Shown in pieces: positions 1 through 8,243 of a stretch of DNA of 64,000 nucleotides (the stretch's first letter is position 1; the number at the start of each line of letters is the position of its first letter). This stretch comes from Bacillota bacterium. Lineage in GTDB: Bacteria > Bacillota_E > Symbiobacteriia > Symbiobacteriales > Symbiobacteriaceae. The notes under the pieces were generated by a model, which did no database searches, had not been told where the DNA came from, and worked only from the letters and a program-made list of their open reading frames with translations. The translations under genes were made by a program, and so were the position numbers. The stretch covers positions 26,631 through 90,630 of the forward strand of contig QGVE01000001.1 in assembly GCA_003242675.1 (NCBI GenBank), read 5' to 3'.

Positions 1-1
1 G

Positions 2-667
2 GCGGTCGAGATGGTGGAGGCCGACCTGCTGCAGATCCACCTGAACGTCCCCCAGGAGCTGCGCATGCCGGAGGGCGACCGGGACTTCCGGGGGCGGCTG
101 GAGGCGATCTGCCGCATCGTCGAGGCGGTGTCGGTCCCCGTGGTCGTGAAGGAGTGCGGCTTCGGCATCGCGCGCGAGGTCGCCGCCGTCCTCCACCAGG
201 CGGGGGTTCGCGCGATCGACGTCTCGGGGCGCGGCGGCACCAACTTCGCCTGGATCGAGGATCGGCGCGCCGGGCTGGCGGAGTCCGACCCCGGGCTGGA
301 GAACTGGGGCATCCCGACGGCGTGCGCCCTGGCCGAGGTGGCGGCCCTGGGGCTGGCCGGCCTCGACCTCATCGCCAGCGGCGGCATCCGGCACGGATCG
401 GAGGCGGCCAAGGCGCTCGCCCTGGGCGCCCGGGCCGTGGCGGTCGCCGGGCCGGTGCTGCTCCGGCAGCAGCGGGAGGGGGCGGCGGGCGCCAAGGCTT
501 ACCTTGAGCGCCTCCTCGCCGACCTGCGGGTGGCGATGCTCCTCGCCGGGGCGGCGAGCGTGGCGGAGATGCACCGCGTGCCCGTGGTCGTGACGGGCTT
601 CGTGGGGGAGTGGTGCCGCCTGCGGGGAGTAGACCTGCTCGCGCTCGCCAACCGCTCGCGGCCCTAG
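2..667 (+). CDS. fni: Type 2 isopentenyl-diphosphate delta-isomerase, C-terminal part (5' end outside window)
   Basis: This is the C-terminal two thirds of the FMN- and NADPH-dependent enzyme that interconverts isopentenyl and dimethylallyl diphosphate in isoprenoid synthesis. The reading frame is open from base 2, so the start lies upstream; an in-frame ATG at 11 is internal. Family motifs visible in order are QIHLN, the flavin-site lysine in VVVKECGFG, the glycine-rich SGRGGTNFAWIE segment, ASGGIRHG and the phosphate-binding AVAVAGPVL. The full family length is about 340-370 residues. In Bacillus this gene also lies a short distance upstream of der and spoIVA, so the synteny fits. The next gene is convergent. 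Confidence 0.93.
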   Translation, partial: AVEMVEADLLQIHLNVPQELRMPEGDRDFRGRLEAICRIVEAVSVPVVVKECGFGIAREVAAVLHQAGVRAIDVSGRGGTNFAWIEDRRAGLAESDPGLENWGIPTACALAEVAALGLAGLDLIASGGIRHGSEAAKALALGARAVAVAGPVLLRQQREGAAGAKAYLERLLADLRVAMLLAGAASVAEMHRVPVVVTGFVGEWCRLRGVDLLALANRSRP

Positions 668-693
668 CCCGCTTCCCGGGCGGAAGCGGGGGC

Positions 694-1191
694 TCAGCGC
701 CAGCCGCGCCAGCCCACGCCCCCCACGCGCACGTCCAGCACCCGGCCGGTTTCTTTGTCCACCAGGACGTCCACCCGCCGGGGCGCTTCCCCCAGGGCGG
801 AGGCGAACCGCACGACCAGCCCCTCGGGGGCCAGGTCGACCAGCGCCGCCGGCCGGAAGCGCTCCAGTCCCCGGGCCGTGGCGGGGTGCAGCCCCTCCAG
901 CACCCGGGGGGCGGAGTGCGCGGCGTACCAGTCCGCGACCTCCGGATGCGCCAGCGCGGCCGTGACCGCCTCCGCGGGGCGGACCGGCAGGGCGCGCGCG
1001 GCGCACCCGGTCAGGGCAAACGTGAGCAAAACGCCCGCGAGGAGGATCAGGCGCCGGCGCAGCGCCGCCGGCGCCTGCGCGCGCGGCCCGGCCTCCCCGG
1101 CCCGGCTCACCGCCGGCCGCGCGCCCGGAACCCCGAGCGCCGCGCGCAGGACGGCGTACCGGGGGCGCACAGGAAGACGCGTGAGGCGCAT
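694..1191 (-). CDS. Putative lipoprotein, unknown function
   Basis: A 165-residue protein whose most informative feature is a lipoprotein-type signal: the hydrophobic run LILLAGVLLTFALTGC ends in a lipobox (LTGC) near residue 62. The remainder is a small soluble domain with many valines and arginines that I do not recognise. The stretch before the hydrophobic core (about 46 residues, Arg/Ala/Pro-rich) is long for a signal peptide, so the true start may be further in, although no good alternative ATG or GTG is obvious. The annotated start follows the stop of the upstream glycosyltransferase by only 4 bases, which supports co-translation. It is likely an accessory cell-envelope protein. Confidence 0.6.
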   Translation of the reverse strand: MRLTRLPVRPRYAVLRAALGVPGARPAVSRAGEAGPRAQAPAALRRRLILLAGVLLTFALTGCAARALPVRPAEAVTAALAHPEVADWYAAHSAPRVLEGLHPATARGLERFRPAALVDLAPEGLVVRFASALGEAPRRVDVLVDKETGRVLDVRVGGVGWRGWR

Positions 1192-1195
1192 GGCA

Positions 1196-3178
1196 TCACT
1201 CCCTCGTCCGCGGCGTTTTCACCCAGGAGCTCGGCCCCTTGCCCACCGCGTCCAGCACCAGGGCGCTGAAATAGGGCACCGGGAAGAGGAACCCGGCCAG
1301 GGGCAGGACGAGAATCTGCCCGACGGCGCCCAGCTGGCCCAGCCACATCACCGGCCGGCTGGCCGGGTCGACGTAGCGCATGTAGCGCAGGAAGATGTAG
1401 ACGGCAAACCCGATGTACATGGTGGAGATCATGTGGAGGCCGTAGCGCCACGCCGGCGGCAGGACGGTGGGGTCCACCAGCCCCAGGGCCCACAGGACCA
1501 GGACGGTAAGGGGCACGAGTGTGGCCGCCTGGTAGAACAGCCACTGCCCCTGGCCCTTGAACCAGAGCGAACGGAGCAGGCGGCGCGCCTCCGGGGAGCC
1601 GTTCCCCTCCGCCCGGATCTTGCGCATGACCTGGATGTGGCCGCTGGCCCACCGCAGCCGCTGCCGGTAGAAGCCGATGAAGGTCGGCGGCGTCTGCTCG
1701 CTGGAAGGGTACGGCAGGTACTCGGGCCAGGTGCGCGCCTTCAGCCAGGCCCGGGTGCCGAGCTCCAGGTCCTCGGTGAGGGTGGTCGCGTCGAAGCCGC
1801 CGATCTCCAGCAGCAGCTTGGTCTCCACGAACACGTTGGTGCCGCCGACGAACGGGATGCTCCGGTACACCACGGGCAGATGCCACTCGTGGCTGATGGC
1901 CGTGAACAGGGACGCCAGCTTGCAGAAGGCGCCCATGTCGTACCAGTTCCGGACCTGGAAGACGGGGCCCTGGAAGATGCGCGGGAGCGGAGCCCCGGTG
2001 GCGTGCGACTCCAGAACCCGGTGGGCGAGATACAGCAGGACCCGGGCGTCCGGGCGGCTCTCGGCGTCATAGAATCCGCACCAGGTGGAGCGGCCGTCGA
2101 TGAACCCCAGGGCCCAGTTCAGGGCCCGGCCCTTGGTGGAAGGGACGGGGACGCCGAGGCAGCGGCCGCCGAGCCGGCCGTCGAAATCCGCCGGCACGAC
2201 GACGTGCCGCACGGCCGGCGCCCCCTTCCGCCGGCTGTATTCGGCCACCTTCCGCTCCATGATGTCCTGGGTGGTGGGGTACACCTCCCGGTACGCCTCT
2301 CCCAGGCGCGCCTCCAGCTGCGGATCGGCCGCCAGGGCCTCCAGCCGCGCGGCGACGTTCGCCGCCAGGGAGGCGGAAAGGGAGAGGATGAGCTCCCGGG
2401 TCAGGGAGTGGTGCGCCTGGGCGGCCAGGGAGGCCAGCCGCCGGCCCAGCGCGGCCCCGTCCTCGCCCCGCAGCGAGGCGAAGGCGACGGCGCACGGGAT
2501 CGCCAGGGAGAGCAGGGCCGCATAGGCGCGCTGAAGCGGCTCCTGGCCCAGCCCCGGGAGCCGGTTGCGCAGCGAGCGCAGGAGCTGGTACTCCAAGCCG
2601 CGCCCGTTCTTGCGCATGAGGCGGCAGGCGGCGTCCCAGATGAGCGGGCGAAGCTGCGGCGCAGGGATGCGCTTCAGGTGCCGGAGCCCCTCGTTCGGCC
2701 CCAGGCGCCGGGAGACCTCGCCGATGCCCTCGAGGGCCAGCGCGGCCGCCAGGGCGAGGATGAGGCCGCCGGCGGGCGTCTCCGGGCCAGGGACGTCGGC
2801 CTGGCCGCGCAGCGCGCGGGCGGCCGCGGCCACGGCCGCCGCCCGGCTCTGCTCGGCGGCCTGCGCTTCCTTTTCGTCGGTCACCACCAGCACCTCATAG
2901 AGGTGCGGCGGGTAGGTGAGCGCGGCCAGGTGGTCGACCGTGCGCTCGATGACGTCGGCCTCGTTGCGGGCGGGCACGATGAGGGAGATGCGGGGCAGGG
3001 CCAGCCCGAGCGCGCGGGCGCGGGCGGTGAGGCGCTCCAGCGACAGCGCGGGGCGCCGCTTCCAGTACCGCGCCTCGGCGTAGCGCTTCCACCAGAGAAG
3101 CCGAAGGAACAGCAGGAAGAAGAAGAGGTGGAGTCCCACGGCTGTCAGATAGACCCATCCGGCTGTGTCGAGTTCCAT
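1196..3178 (-). CDS. Membrane-bound family 2 glycosyltransferase with a large internal insertion
   Basis: A processive-type GT2 glycosyltransferase (BcsA/NodC-like). An N-terminal membrane helix precedes the nucleotide-binding start ISLIVPARNEADVIERTVDHL and EVLVVTDEK. The fold then appears interrupted by about 200 mainly helical Ala/Leu/Arg-rich residues before it resumes with VVVPADFDG, STKGRALNWAL and the acidic FYDAESRPD. The acceptor-site motifs TEDLELG and QRLRW follow, and four or so membrane helices close the protein. An ATG at 3178 is preceded by GGGAGG about 10 bases upstream; the in-frame ATG at 3214 lacks a ribosome site, so 3178 is preferred. It probably makes a cell-surface polysaccharide. 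The substrate cannot be told from the sequence. Confidence 0.8.
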   Translation of the reverse strand: MELDTAGWVYLTAVGLHLFFFLLFLRLLWWKRYAEARYWKRRPALSLERLTARARALGLALPRISLIVPARNEADVIERTVDHLAALTYPPHLYEVLVVTDEKEAQAAEQSRAAAVAAAARALRGQADVPGPETPAGGLILALAAALALEGIGEVSRRLGPNEGLRHLKRIPAPQLRPLIWDAACRLMRKNGRGLEYQLLRSLRNRLPGLGQEPLQRAYAALLSLAIPCAVAFASLRGEDGAALGRRLASLAAQAHHSLTRELILSLSASLAANVAARLEALAADPQLEARLGEAYREVYPTTQDIMERKVAEYSRRKGAPAVRHVVVPADFDGRLGGRCLGVPVPSTKGRALNWALGFIDGRSTWCGFYDAESRPDARVLLYLAHRVLESHATGAPLPRIFQGPVFQVRNWYDMGAFCKLASLFTAISHEWHLPVVYRSIPFVGGTNVFVETKLLLEIGGFDATTLTEDLELGTRAWLKARTWPEYLPYPSSEQTPPTFIGFYRQRLRWASGHIQVMRKIRAEGNGSPEARRLLRSLWFKGQGQWLFYQAATLVPLTVLVLWALGLVDPTVLPPAWRYGLHMISTMYIGFAVYIFLRYMRYVDPASRPVMWLGQLGAVGQILVLPLAGFLFPVPYFSALVLDAVGKGPSSWVKTPRTRE

Positions 3179-3372
3179 TGCGAGGGGCCCTCCCACAGGG
3201 ATGATGACAGCCATAGGTTGGCAGAACCCTGTGGCGATTATGCCCCGAAAGGCCGGCCGCGCGCCGGCGGGTTCTGTATAGCATGGCCGGGCCCGGCCAA
3301 AGCTAACGATGTGAATGTGGAAGGCCCGCCAGTTTCTGCTGGGGGCGCGTCCGGTATCGGAGGGGTCGCCCT

Positions 3373-4014
3373 GTGATGCCCGTGGGTCCCATCCTCATCG
3401 TCGTGCTCGCGGTCCTGGCGGCCGCGGGGTTTCTGAAAGGCCCGCTGCGCCGCATCGGGCTCAGCGAGCGCGCGGCGCTCCTGATCCTCGCCGTGATGCT
3501 CGCGGGCTCGGCCGTCGAGCTTCCCCTGGCGCCGCGGCTCACGCTCAACCTGGGCGCCGGCCTCGTGCCGCTGGTCCTGTCGCTCTATCTGCTGCGGGGC
3601 GTGCGCCGCTGGTGGGAGCCGGTGGCGGCGGTCGGAGGGGCAGCCACCGGGGCGGCCTCCCTCGCCCTGATCAGCCTCTACTTCCCGCCGGGGCTCGCGA
3701 CGGAACTGAATCTCTTCTATTTGGATGCGCAGTACCTCTACGCGGCGGTCGCGGGCACCCTGGGCTGCGTGATCGGCTACACACGGCCGGCGTCCTTCGC
3801 CGCGGCGGTGTGGGGGTCGCTGGCCGCCGACGTGTACCATTACCTGCGCCACAGCGCGGCCGGCCATGCCGACATCGTCCACCGGATGGGAGGCGGGGGA
3901 TTCCACGGCACGGCGCTGGTGGCCGGAGTCCTCGCCCTGGCCTTGAGCGAGCTCTTGCAGCTGGGCCTCCCCGAGCGCCGGACCGCCGCACCGCCCCATC
4001 TGCCGACGTCTTGA
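3373..4014 (+). CDS. DUF1614-like integral membrane protein
   Basis: About 213 residues with six or so hydrophobic segments. The glycine-rich pattern LTLNLGAGLVPLVLSLYLL, the segment DAQYLYAAVAGTLGCVIG and the C-terminal VHRMGGGGFHGTALVAGVLA resemble the DUF1614 family of bacterial membrane proteins, which has no established function. Translation starts at GTG 3373 or the adjacent ATG 3376. It is divergent from the glycosyltransferase and lies upstream of der, separated by a perfect 11-bp hairpin. The family name is from memory, so treat it as likely rather than certain. Confidence 0.6.
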   Translation: MMPVGPILIVVLAVLAAAGFLKGPLRRIGLSERAALLILAVMLAGSAVELPLAPRLTLNLGAGLVPLVLSLYLLRGVRRWWEPVAAVGGAATGAASLALISLYFPPGLATELNLFYLDAQYLYAAVAGTLGCVIGYTRPASFAAAVWGSLAADVYHYLRHSAAGHADIVHRMGGGGFHGTALVAGVLALALSELLQLGLPERRTAAPPHLPTS

Positions 4015-4024
4015 CCGCCGGTGG

Positions 4025-4051
4025 CCCATCCTGGATAATGTCCAGGATGGG
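4025..4051 (+). promoter_or_regulatory. Perfect 11-bp hairpin in the der leader
   Basis: CCCATCCTGGA and TCCAGGATGGG are exact inverted copies separated by a 5-base loop (TAATG). The element lies 10 bases after the DUF1614 stop and 20 bases before the der ATG. No T-run follows, so it is not a standard intrinsic terminator. It could be an operator, an mRNA processing site or an attenuating structure. Confidence 0.55.
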
Positions 4052-4071
4052 AGAGACAGGAGGAAACTGCC

Positions 4072-5487
4072 ATGAAGCCGATCGTAGCCATCGTCGGCCG
4101 GCCCAACGTCGGCAAATCGACCCTCTTCAACCGGCTCACGCAGAGCCGCCGCGCCATCGTGGAGGACGAGCCCGGGGTGACCCGGGACCGGATCTACGCG
4201 GACACCGAATGGAACGGGCGCACCCTGACCCTGGTGGATACGGGCGGCATTCAGCTGGACAAGGAAGGCGACACGATCGAGGCGCACGTCACGCGCCAGG
4301 CCGAGCTCGCCATCCGCGAGGCGGATGTGATCATCTTCGTCGTGGACGTGACAACGGGCGTGACCCCGCGGGACCAGGAGGTCGCCGATCTCCTCCGGCG
4401 GCAGCGCAAGCCGGTCATCGTCGCCGTGAACAAGGTGGAGAACCTGAAGCGGGAGGACGAGGCGCTGGAGTTCTGGTCGCTGGGCCTGGACCCCGTGATC
4501 ACCATCTCCGCGGAGCACGGGCTGGGCACGGGGGAACTCCTGGACGCGGTCGTCGCGGCCCTGCCGGATCTTCCCGAACCGGAGCCGGAGGAGGACGGCC
4601 CGATCCGCGTGGCCGTCATCGGCCGCCCCAACGTCGGCAAGTCCTCTCTGGTCAACGCCATCCTGGGCGAGGACCGGGTGATCGTCTCGGACGTCCCCGG
4701 CACGACGCGGGATGCCATCGACGTGCTGGTCGAGCGGGGGGAGGACAAGTTCCTCCTCATCGACACCGCCGGAATGCGCCGCCGCTCCAAGGTGGAGCAG
4801 CCGGTGGAGCGGTATTCGGTGATGCGGGCCCTGCGGGCCGTCGAGCGGGCGCAGGTGGTGCTGATCGTCATCGACGCCCAGGAGGGCGTGACGGAGCAGG
4901 ACCAGCGCATCGCCGGGTACGCCCACGAGAGCGGCAAGGCCTCCATCGTCGTCGTCAACAAGTGGGACCTGGTCGAGAAGGACGACCGGACCATGGCGGT
5001 GATGACGGAGGCCATCCGGATGCGGCTCTCCTTCATGGATTACGCGATGATCCACTTCGTCTCGGCCAAGACGCGCGCCCGGGTGCACCGGCTCCTGCCC
5101 CTGATCAAGGAGGCGGCGGCCAACCACGCGCGGCGGATTCCGACCCGCGAGCTCAACGACCTCATCCGCGAGGCGGTCGCCCTGAACCCGCCGCCGGCGG
5201 ACAAGGGGCGCCGGCTGAAGATCTTCTACGCCACGCAGCCGCATGTGAGCCCGCCCGGGTTCGTCTTCTTCGTCAACGACAGCGAGCTGGTCCATTTCTC
5301 GTACCAGCGCTACCTGGAAAACAAGCTCCGCCAGACCTACGCGTTCGAGGGGACGCCGATCAACTTCTACTTCCGCACCCGGGAGAGCCTGAAGCCGGGG
5401 GAGCGGCCCGTGCGGGTGCGGCGGGTGCTCGCGGGCGGCGAAACCCGCGCGATCCGCAGGGCTGCCCGGAAGCGCTCCACCGAGTGA
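4072..5487 (+). CDS. der: Ribosome biogenesis GTPase Der (EngA), double G domain
   Basis: Essential GTPase acting in late 50S ribosomal subunit assembly. Two tandem GTPase domains are seen: the first P-loop GRPNVGKST near residue 8, switch DTGG and NKVE; the second P-loop GRPNVGKSS near residue 183, switch DTAGM and NKWD. A KH-like C-terminal domain follows, with the typical IPTRELNDLIREA and a FVFFVNDSELVHFSYQRYLEN-like stretch. At 471 residues it is slightly longer than the usual 435-445 because of a basic C-terminal tail. The ATG is preceded by AGGAGG at ideal spacing. plsY, gpsA and spoIVA follow, as in many Firmicutes. Confidence 0.98.
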   Translation: MKPIVAIVGRPNVGKSTLFNRLTQSRRAIVEDEPGVTRDRIYADTEWNGRTLTLVDTGGIQLDKEGDTIEAHVTRQAELAIREADVIIFVVDVTTGVTPRDQEVADLLRRQRKPVIVAVNKVENLKREDEALEFWSLGLDPVITISAEHGLGTGELLDAVVAALPDLPEPEPEEDGPIRVAVIGRPNVGKSSLVNAILGEDRVIVSDVPGTTRDAIDVLVERGEDKFLLIDTAGMRRRSKVEQPVERYSVMRALRAVERAQVVLIVIDAQEGVTEQDQRIAGYAHESGKASIVVVNKWDLVEKDDRTMAVMTEAIRMRLSFMDYAMIHFVSAKTRARVHRLLPLIKEAAANHARRIPTRELNDLIREAVALNPPPADKGRRLKIFYATQPHVSPPGFVFFVNDSELVHFSYQRYLENKLRQTYAFEGTPINFYFRTRESLKPGERPVRVRRVLAGGETRAIRRAARKRSTE

Positions 5488-5613
5488 ACCGGGGGCTGCG
5501 GCCGGATATAGAACCTCGTCTTATGACCAGGAATAACCCCACGGACGACGAATAACTGATCGCAGACCCGTGAGCGCAGACCCGCTCGGGGGATGTGAAG
5601 GAGGAGGCGGGCC

Positions 5614-6213
5614 GTGGCGGAGCTGGTGAGCGTCGCAATCGTGGGCTATTTGCTGGGGTCGATCCCCGTCGGCTACTTGATGGGGAGGCTGCGGGGCATC
5701 GATGTGCGCCGCTACGGCAGCGGCGCGACGGGCGGCACCAACGTGCTCCGGACGCTGGGCCCCTGGGCCGCGCTGGTCACCGTGCTGGGCGACATCGGGA
5801 AGGGGCTCCTGGCGGCTTACCTGGGCGAGCGCCTGGCTGGCGAATGGGGGTTCGTCGCGGCCGGGCTGCTGGCGTCGCTGGGCCATTCCTTCCCGGTGTG
5901 GCTGGGATTCCGGGGCGGCAAGAGCGTGGCGACCAGCGGGGGCGTCATGCTCCTGCACTATCCGCTGTCCGTGCTGATCGGCATCCTGGCCGGCGCCCTG
6001 GCGGTCGTGCCGACGCGCTGGGTGTCGCTGGGGTCCCTCACCGCGACGCTGGTGGTCGTCCTGCAGCTGTTCCTCCTCGACGTGCCCGTGTCGCACCGGC
6101 TCCTGGCCGTGGCCCTCGGCGTCGTGATCTACGTCCGCCACTGGGAGAACATGAAGCGCATCGCGGCCGGGACCGAGAACCGCCTCGGCATGAAGGCGCG
6201 GCCGCGCGCGTAG
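5614..6213 (+). CDS. plsY: Glycerol-3-phosphate acyltransferase PlsY
   Basis: Membrane enzyme that transfers an acyl group from acyl-phosphate to sn-glycerol-3-phosphate, the first step of phosphatidic acid synthesis. Its 199 residues carry about five hydrophobic segments. The conserved loops are present as RRYGSGATGGTN (family GSGNxGATN) and FRGGKSVATSGG (family GGKGVAT). The substitutions resemble cyanobacterial PlsY versions, so I do not read them as inactivating. The GTG start follows AGGAGGCGGGCC. gpsA, which makes the glycerol-3-phosphate substrate, lies 28 bases downstream, so the pair forms one phospholipid-precursor unit. Confidence 0.95.
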   Translation: MAELVSVAIVGYLLGSIPVGYLMGRLRGIDVRRYGSGATGGTNVLRTLGPWAALVTVLGDIGKGLLAAYLGERLAGEWGFVAAGLLASLGHSFPVWLGFRGGKSVATSGGVMLLHYPLSVLIGILAGALAVVPTRWVSLGSLTATLVVVLQLFLLDVPVSHRLLAVALGVVIYVRHWENMKRIAAGTENRLGMKARPRA

Positions 6214-6241
6214 CGGCAGCGGCGGAGGGGGCGGAGGGTTC

Positions 6242-7270
6242 ATGGAGATCGCCATCCTTCCTGCCGGCGTGTGGGGAACGGCCCTGGCCGTGCCCGCGTC
6301 CGCGGCGGGCAACCGCGTCCGGCTCTGGCGCCGCACGCCCGGGTGGAGCGCAGGCTGGGACCGGGGGCACCCGGCGCTGCCGGGGCTCCGGCTGCCGGAC
6401 GCCGTCGCGGCCTGCGACAGCCCGGCGGATGCGGTCTCCGGTGCCGACCTGGTGATCCTGAGCCCGGCCAGCGCCGGGCTGCGGGCGGTTTGCCGGCTGG
6501 TGCGGCCGCACCTGCGCCCGGATGCCGTGATCGTCACGGTCACGAAGTCCATCGAGCCGGAGACCCACCTGCTCGTTCACCAGGTGGTGGGGGAGGAGCT
6601 CCCGGAACACCGGGAGCGGATCGTCGCCCTCTCCGGCCCCAACTTCGCGCACGAGGTGGCCGCCGGCCTGCCCACCGGGGCCGTGGCCGCCTGCCCCGAC
6701 CTCACGCTGGCCGACCAGGTGCAGGCGGCGCTGATGACCGACCGATTCCGGATCTACACGAACCCGGACCTGGTCGGGGTAGAGCTGGCCGCCGCCTTGA
6801 AGAACGTCATCGCCCTCGGGGTGGGGATCTCCGATGGGCTCGGGATGGGCGACAACGCCCGGGCCGCGCTGATCACCCGCGGCCTGGTGGAGATGGCCCG
6901 CCTGGGCCGGGCCATGGGGGCGAACCCCCTGACCTTCGCCGGCCTGGCCGGGCTGGGCGACCTGGTGCTCTCCTGCACGGGCGACAGCTCCCGCAACCGG
7001 CGGGCCGGGCTGGCGATCGGGCGCGGGCAGAGCGCCGCCGAATTCCTGGCCGAGACCGGCCTCACGGTCGAGGGCATCCCCACCACCCGGGCGGCCTGGC
7101 AGCTCGCCCGGCGGCTGGGGGTGCGGATGCCGATCACGGAGGCGATCTACCAGGTGCTGTATGAGGGGCTCGCGCCCCTCACGGCCATGGAGCGGCTGAT
7201 GGCCCGCCCGCGGGCGCACGAACTGGAGGAGGTCGCCGAGGCGGACCTGGGCCCGCCGAAGGCCAGGTGA
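6242..7270 (+). CDS. gpsA: NAD(P)-dependent glycerol-3-phosphate dehydrogenase
   Basis: Reduces dihydroxyacetone phosphate to sn-glycerol-3-phosphate for phospholipid synthesis. Its 342 residues match the family length. Motifs: an N-terminal dinucleotide fold, TKSIEP, LSGPNFAHEVA, and the strongly conserved ALKNVIALGVGISDGLGMGDNARAALITRG, which includes the catalytic lysine. One oddity is that the Rossmann fingerprint, normally GAGSWGTA, reads PAGVWGTA here, with proline at residue 7 replacing the first glycine. The codon is unambiguous in the sequence given. The remaining family residues look intact, so I still call it functional. A strong terminator follows the stop. Confidence 0.95.
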   Translation: MEIAILPAGVWGTALAVPASAAGNRVRLWRRTPGWSAGWDRGHPALPGLRLPDAVAACDSPADAVSGADLVILSPASAGLRAVCRLVRPHLRPDAVIVTVTKSIEPETHLLVHQVVGEELPEHRERIVALSGPNFAHEVAAGLPTGAVAACPDLTLADQVQAALMTDRFRIYTNPDLVGVELAAALKNVIALGVGISDGLGMGDNARAALITRGLVEMARLGRAMGANPLTFAGLAGLGDLVLSCTGDSSRNRRAGLAIGRGQSAAEFLAETGLTVEGIPTTRAAWQLARRLGVRMPITEAIYQVLYEGLAPLTAMERLMARPRAHELEEVAEADLGPPKAR

Positions 7271-7285
7271 AGGGGAAGGAGAAGA

Positions 7286-7323
7286 AGGCCTGCCGCAGGG
7301 GTTTCCCTGCAGCAGGCCTCTTT
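7286..7323 (+). terminator. Rho-independent terminator after gpsA
   Basis: AGGCCTGCcGCAGGG pairs with CCCTGCaGCAGGCCT (one internal mismatch) around a GTTT loop and is followed by CTTT. It ends the der-plsY-gpsA transcription unit. Confidence 0.85.
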
Positions 7324-7465
7324 CGCGCCCGCCCCCTGCTCCCTCCCGGGGCTTTGCCGCGCACCGGGCCCGCCGTCCCGCGGCTCTGCCGCGCCCGCGC
7401 CGATCACCCTGCCCGGGCCGGCGGCGTACGATGCCCTCAGACGTCTCCGAGGGGGTGCGCCGGAA

Positions 7466-8116
7466 TTGGATTCCGTCTCATTGATGCTCCTGGCCGCCGC
7501 GCTCAGCCTCGACGCCCTGGTGGCGGGCGTGCTTTACGGCCTCAGGGGGATCCGGGTTCCGCCGGGCGCGGCCGCGATCGTCAGCCTGGCGACGGCCTTG
7601 CTCCTGGGGGCCGCGATGGGAGCGGGGCGGGTCCTGGGGACGCGGCTCCCGCCCGCGGCCGCCGAGCGGGCCGGCGCGGCGATTCTGGTCCTTACGGGCG
7701 CCTGGATCACGGTCCAGACGCTCCGATCGCGCCCGGCTGCCAAGGCCCGCGCGGCCAAGGCCAGACCCTTGCACAAGGTGTGGCAGCTGCGGCTGGGCTC
7801 CGTGGGGATTGTGGTGGAGATCCTGCGGGAGCCGTCGGCAGCGGACCTGGACCGCTCCGGCCACATCAACCCCGCGGAGGCGGTGCTGCTGGGCGTGGCC
7901 CTCGCCCTGGATTCGGTCGCGGCGGGCCTCGGCGCGGCGATGACCGGCTTCTCACCGCTCGGCCTGCCCCTGGCCGCCGGGGCGGCCTCCTTCGTGCTGC
8001 TGTGCGCCGGATCCCGGCTCTTCGGCCGGCTGCCGCTCATGCGCAGCGGCCGGTGGGCTGCGCTGCACGGCGTGGTGCTGACCCTGCTGGGCCTGTACCG
8101 GATGATCCGATGGTAG
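7466..8116 (+). CDS. ytaF: Sporulation membrane protein YtaF-like (MntP superfamily)
   Basis: A 216-residue membrane protein made of two similar halves: SLMLLAAALSLDALVAG near the start and LLGVALALDSVAAGLGAA in the second half, each with the Asp-containing helix typical of YtaF/MntP-type transporters. A hydrophilic linker separates them and contains an EF-hand-like DLDRSGHINPAEA. The start is TTG at 7466, 12 bases after GAGGGGG. It lies just upstream of spoIVA, which strengthens the sporulation assignment. YtaF itself has no firmly established biochemical role; cation transport is inferred from the superfamily. Confidence 0.85.
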   Translation: MDSVSLMLLAAALSLDALVAGVLYGLRGIRVPPGAAAIVSLATALLLGAAMGAGRVLGTRLPPAAAERAGAAILVLTGAWITVQTLRSRPAAKARAAKARPLHKVWQLRLGSVGIVVEILREPSAADLDRSGHINPAEAVLLGVALALDSVAAGLGAAMTGFSPLGLPLAAGAASFVLLCAGSRLFGRLPLMRSGRWAALHGVVLTLLGLYRMIRW

Positions 8117-8243
8117 ACATACCCTCCCCGGGCCGCTCATAGCAATAGCGGTAGGACACGGGACCCGAGCCACATTCTGAATTACGAATGCCGCGGCGGG
8201 GTGCGGCCGCTGGCGTCGCGGCTACCTTAGGGAGGGTGCTGGA

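Noticed and set aside
755..5295. Very long open frames opposite the glycosyltransferase (755-3376 plus strand) and opposite der (3238-5295 minus strand)
   Set aside because: They are stop-free only because of the high GC content. Their translations are Arg/Gly/Pro/His-rich and low in complexity, and the opposite strand encodes clear protein families.
5614..6213. PlsY as an inactive variant because GSGNxGATN reads GSGATGGTN and GGKG reads GGKS
   Set aside because: From memory, cyanobacterial PlsY proteins carry similar substitutions, and the rest of the protein and its neighbourhood are normal.
8118..8125. CATACCCT as a sigma-E -10 box for spoIVA
   Set aside because: It resembles the CATACANT consensus, but no convincing -35 element is at the right distance, and it lies over 110 bases from the start codon.
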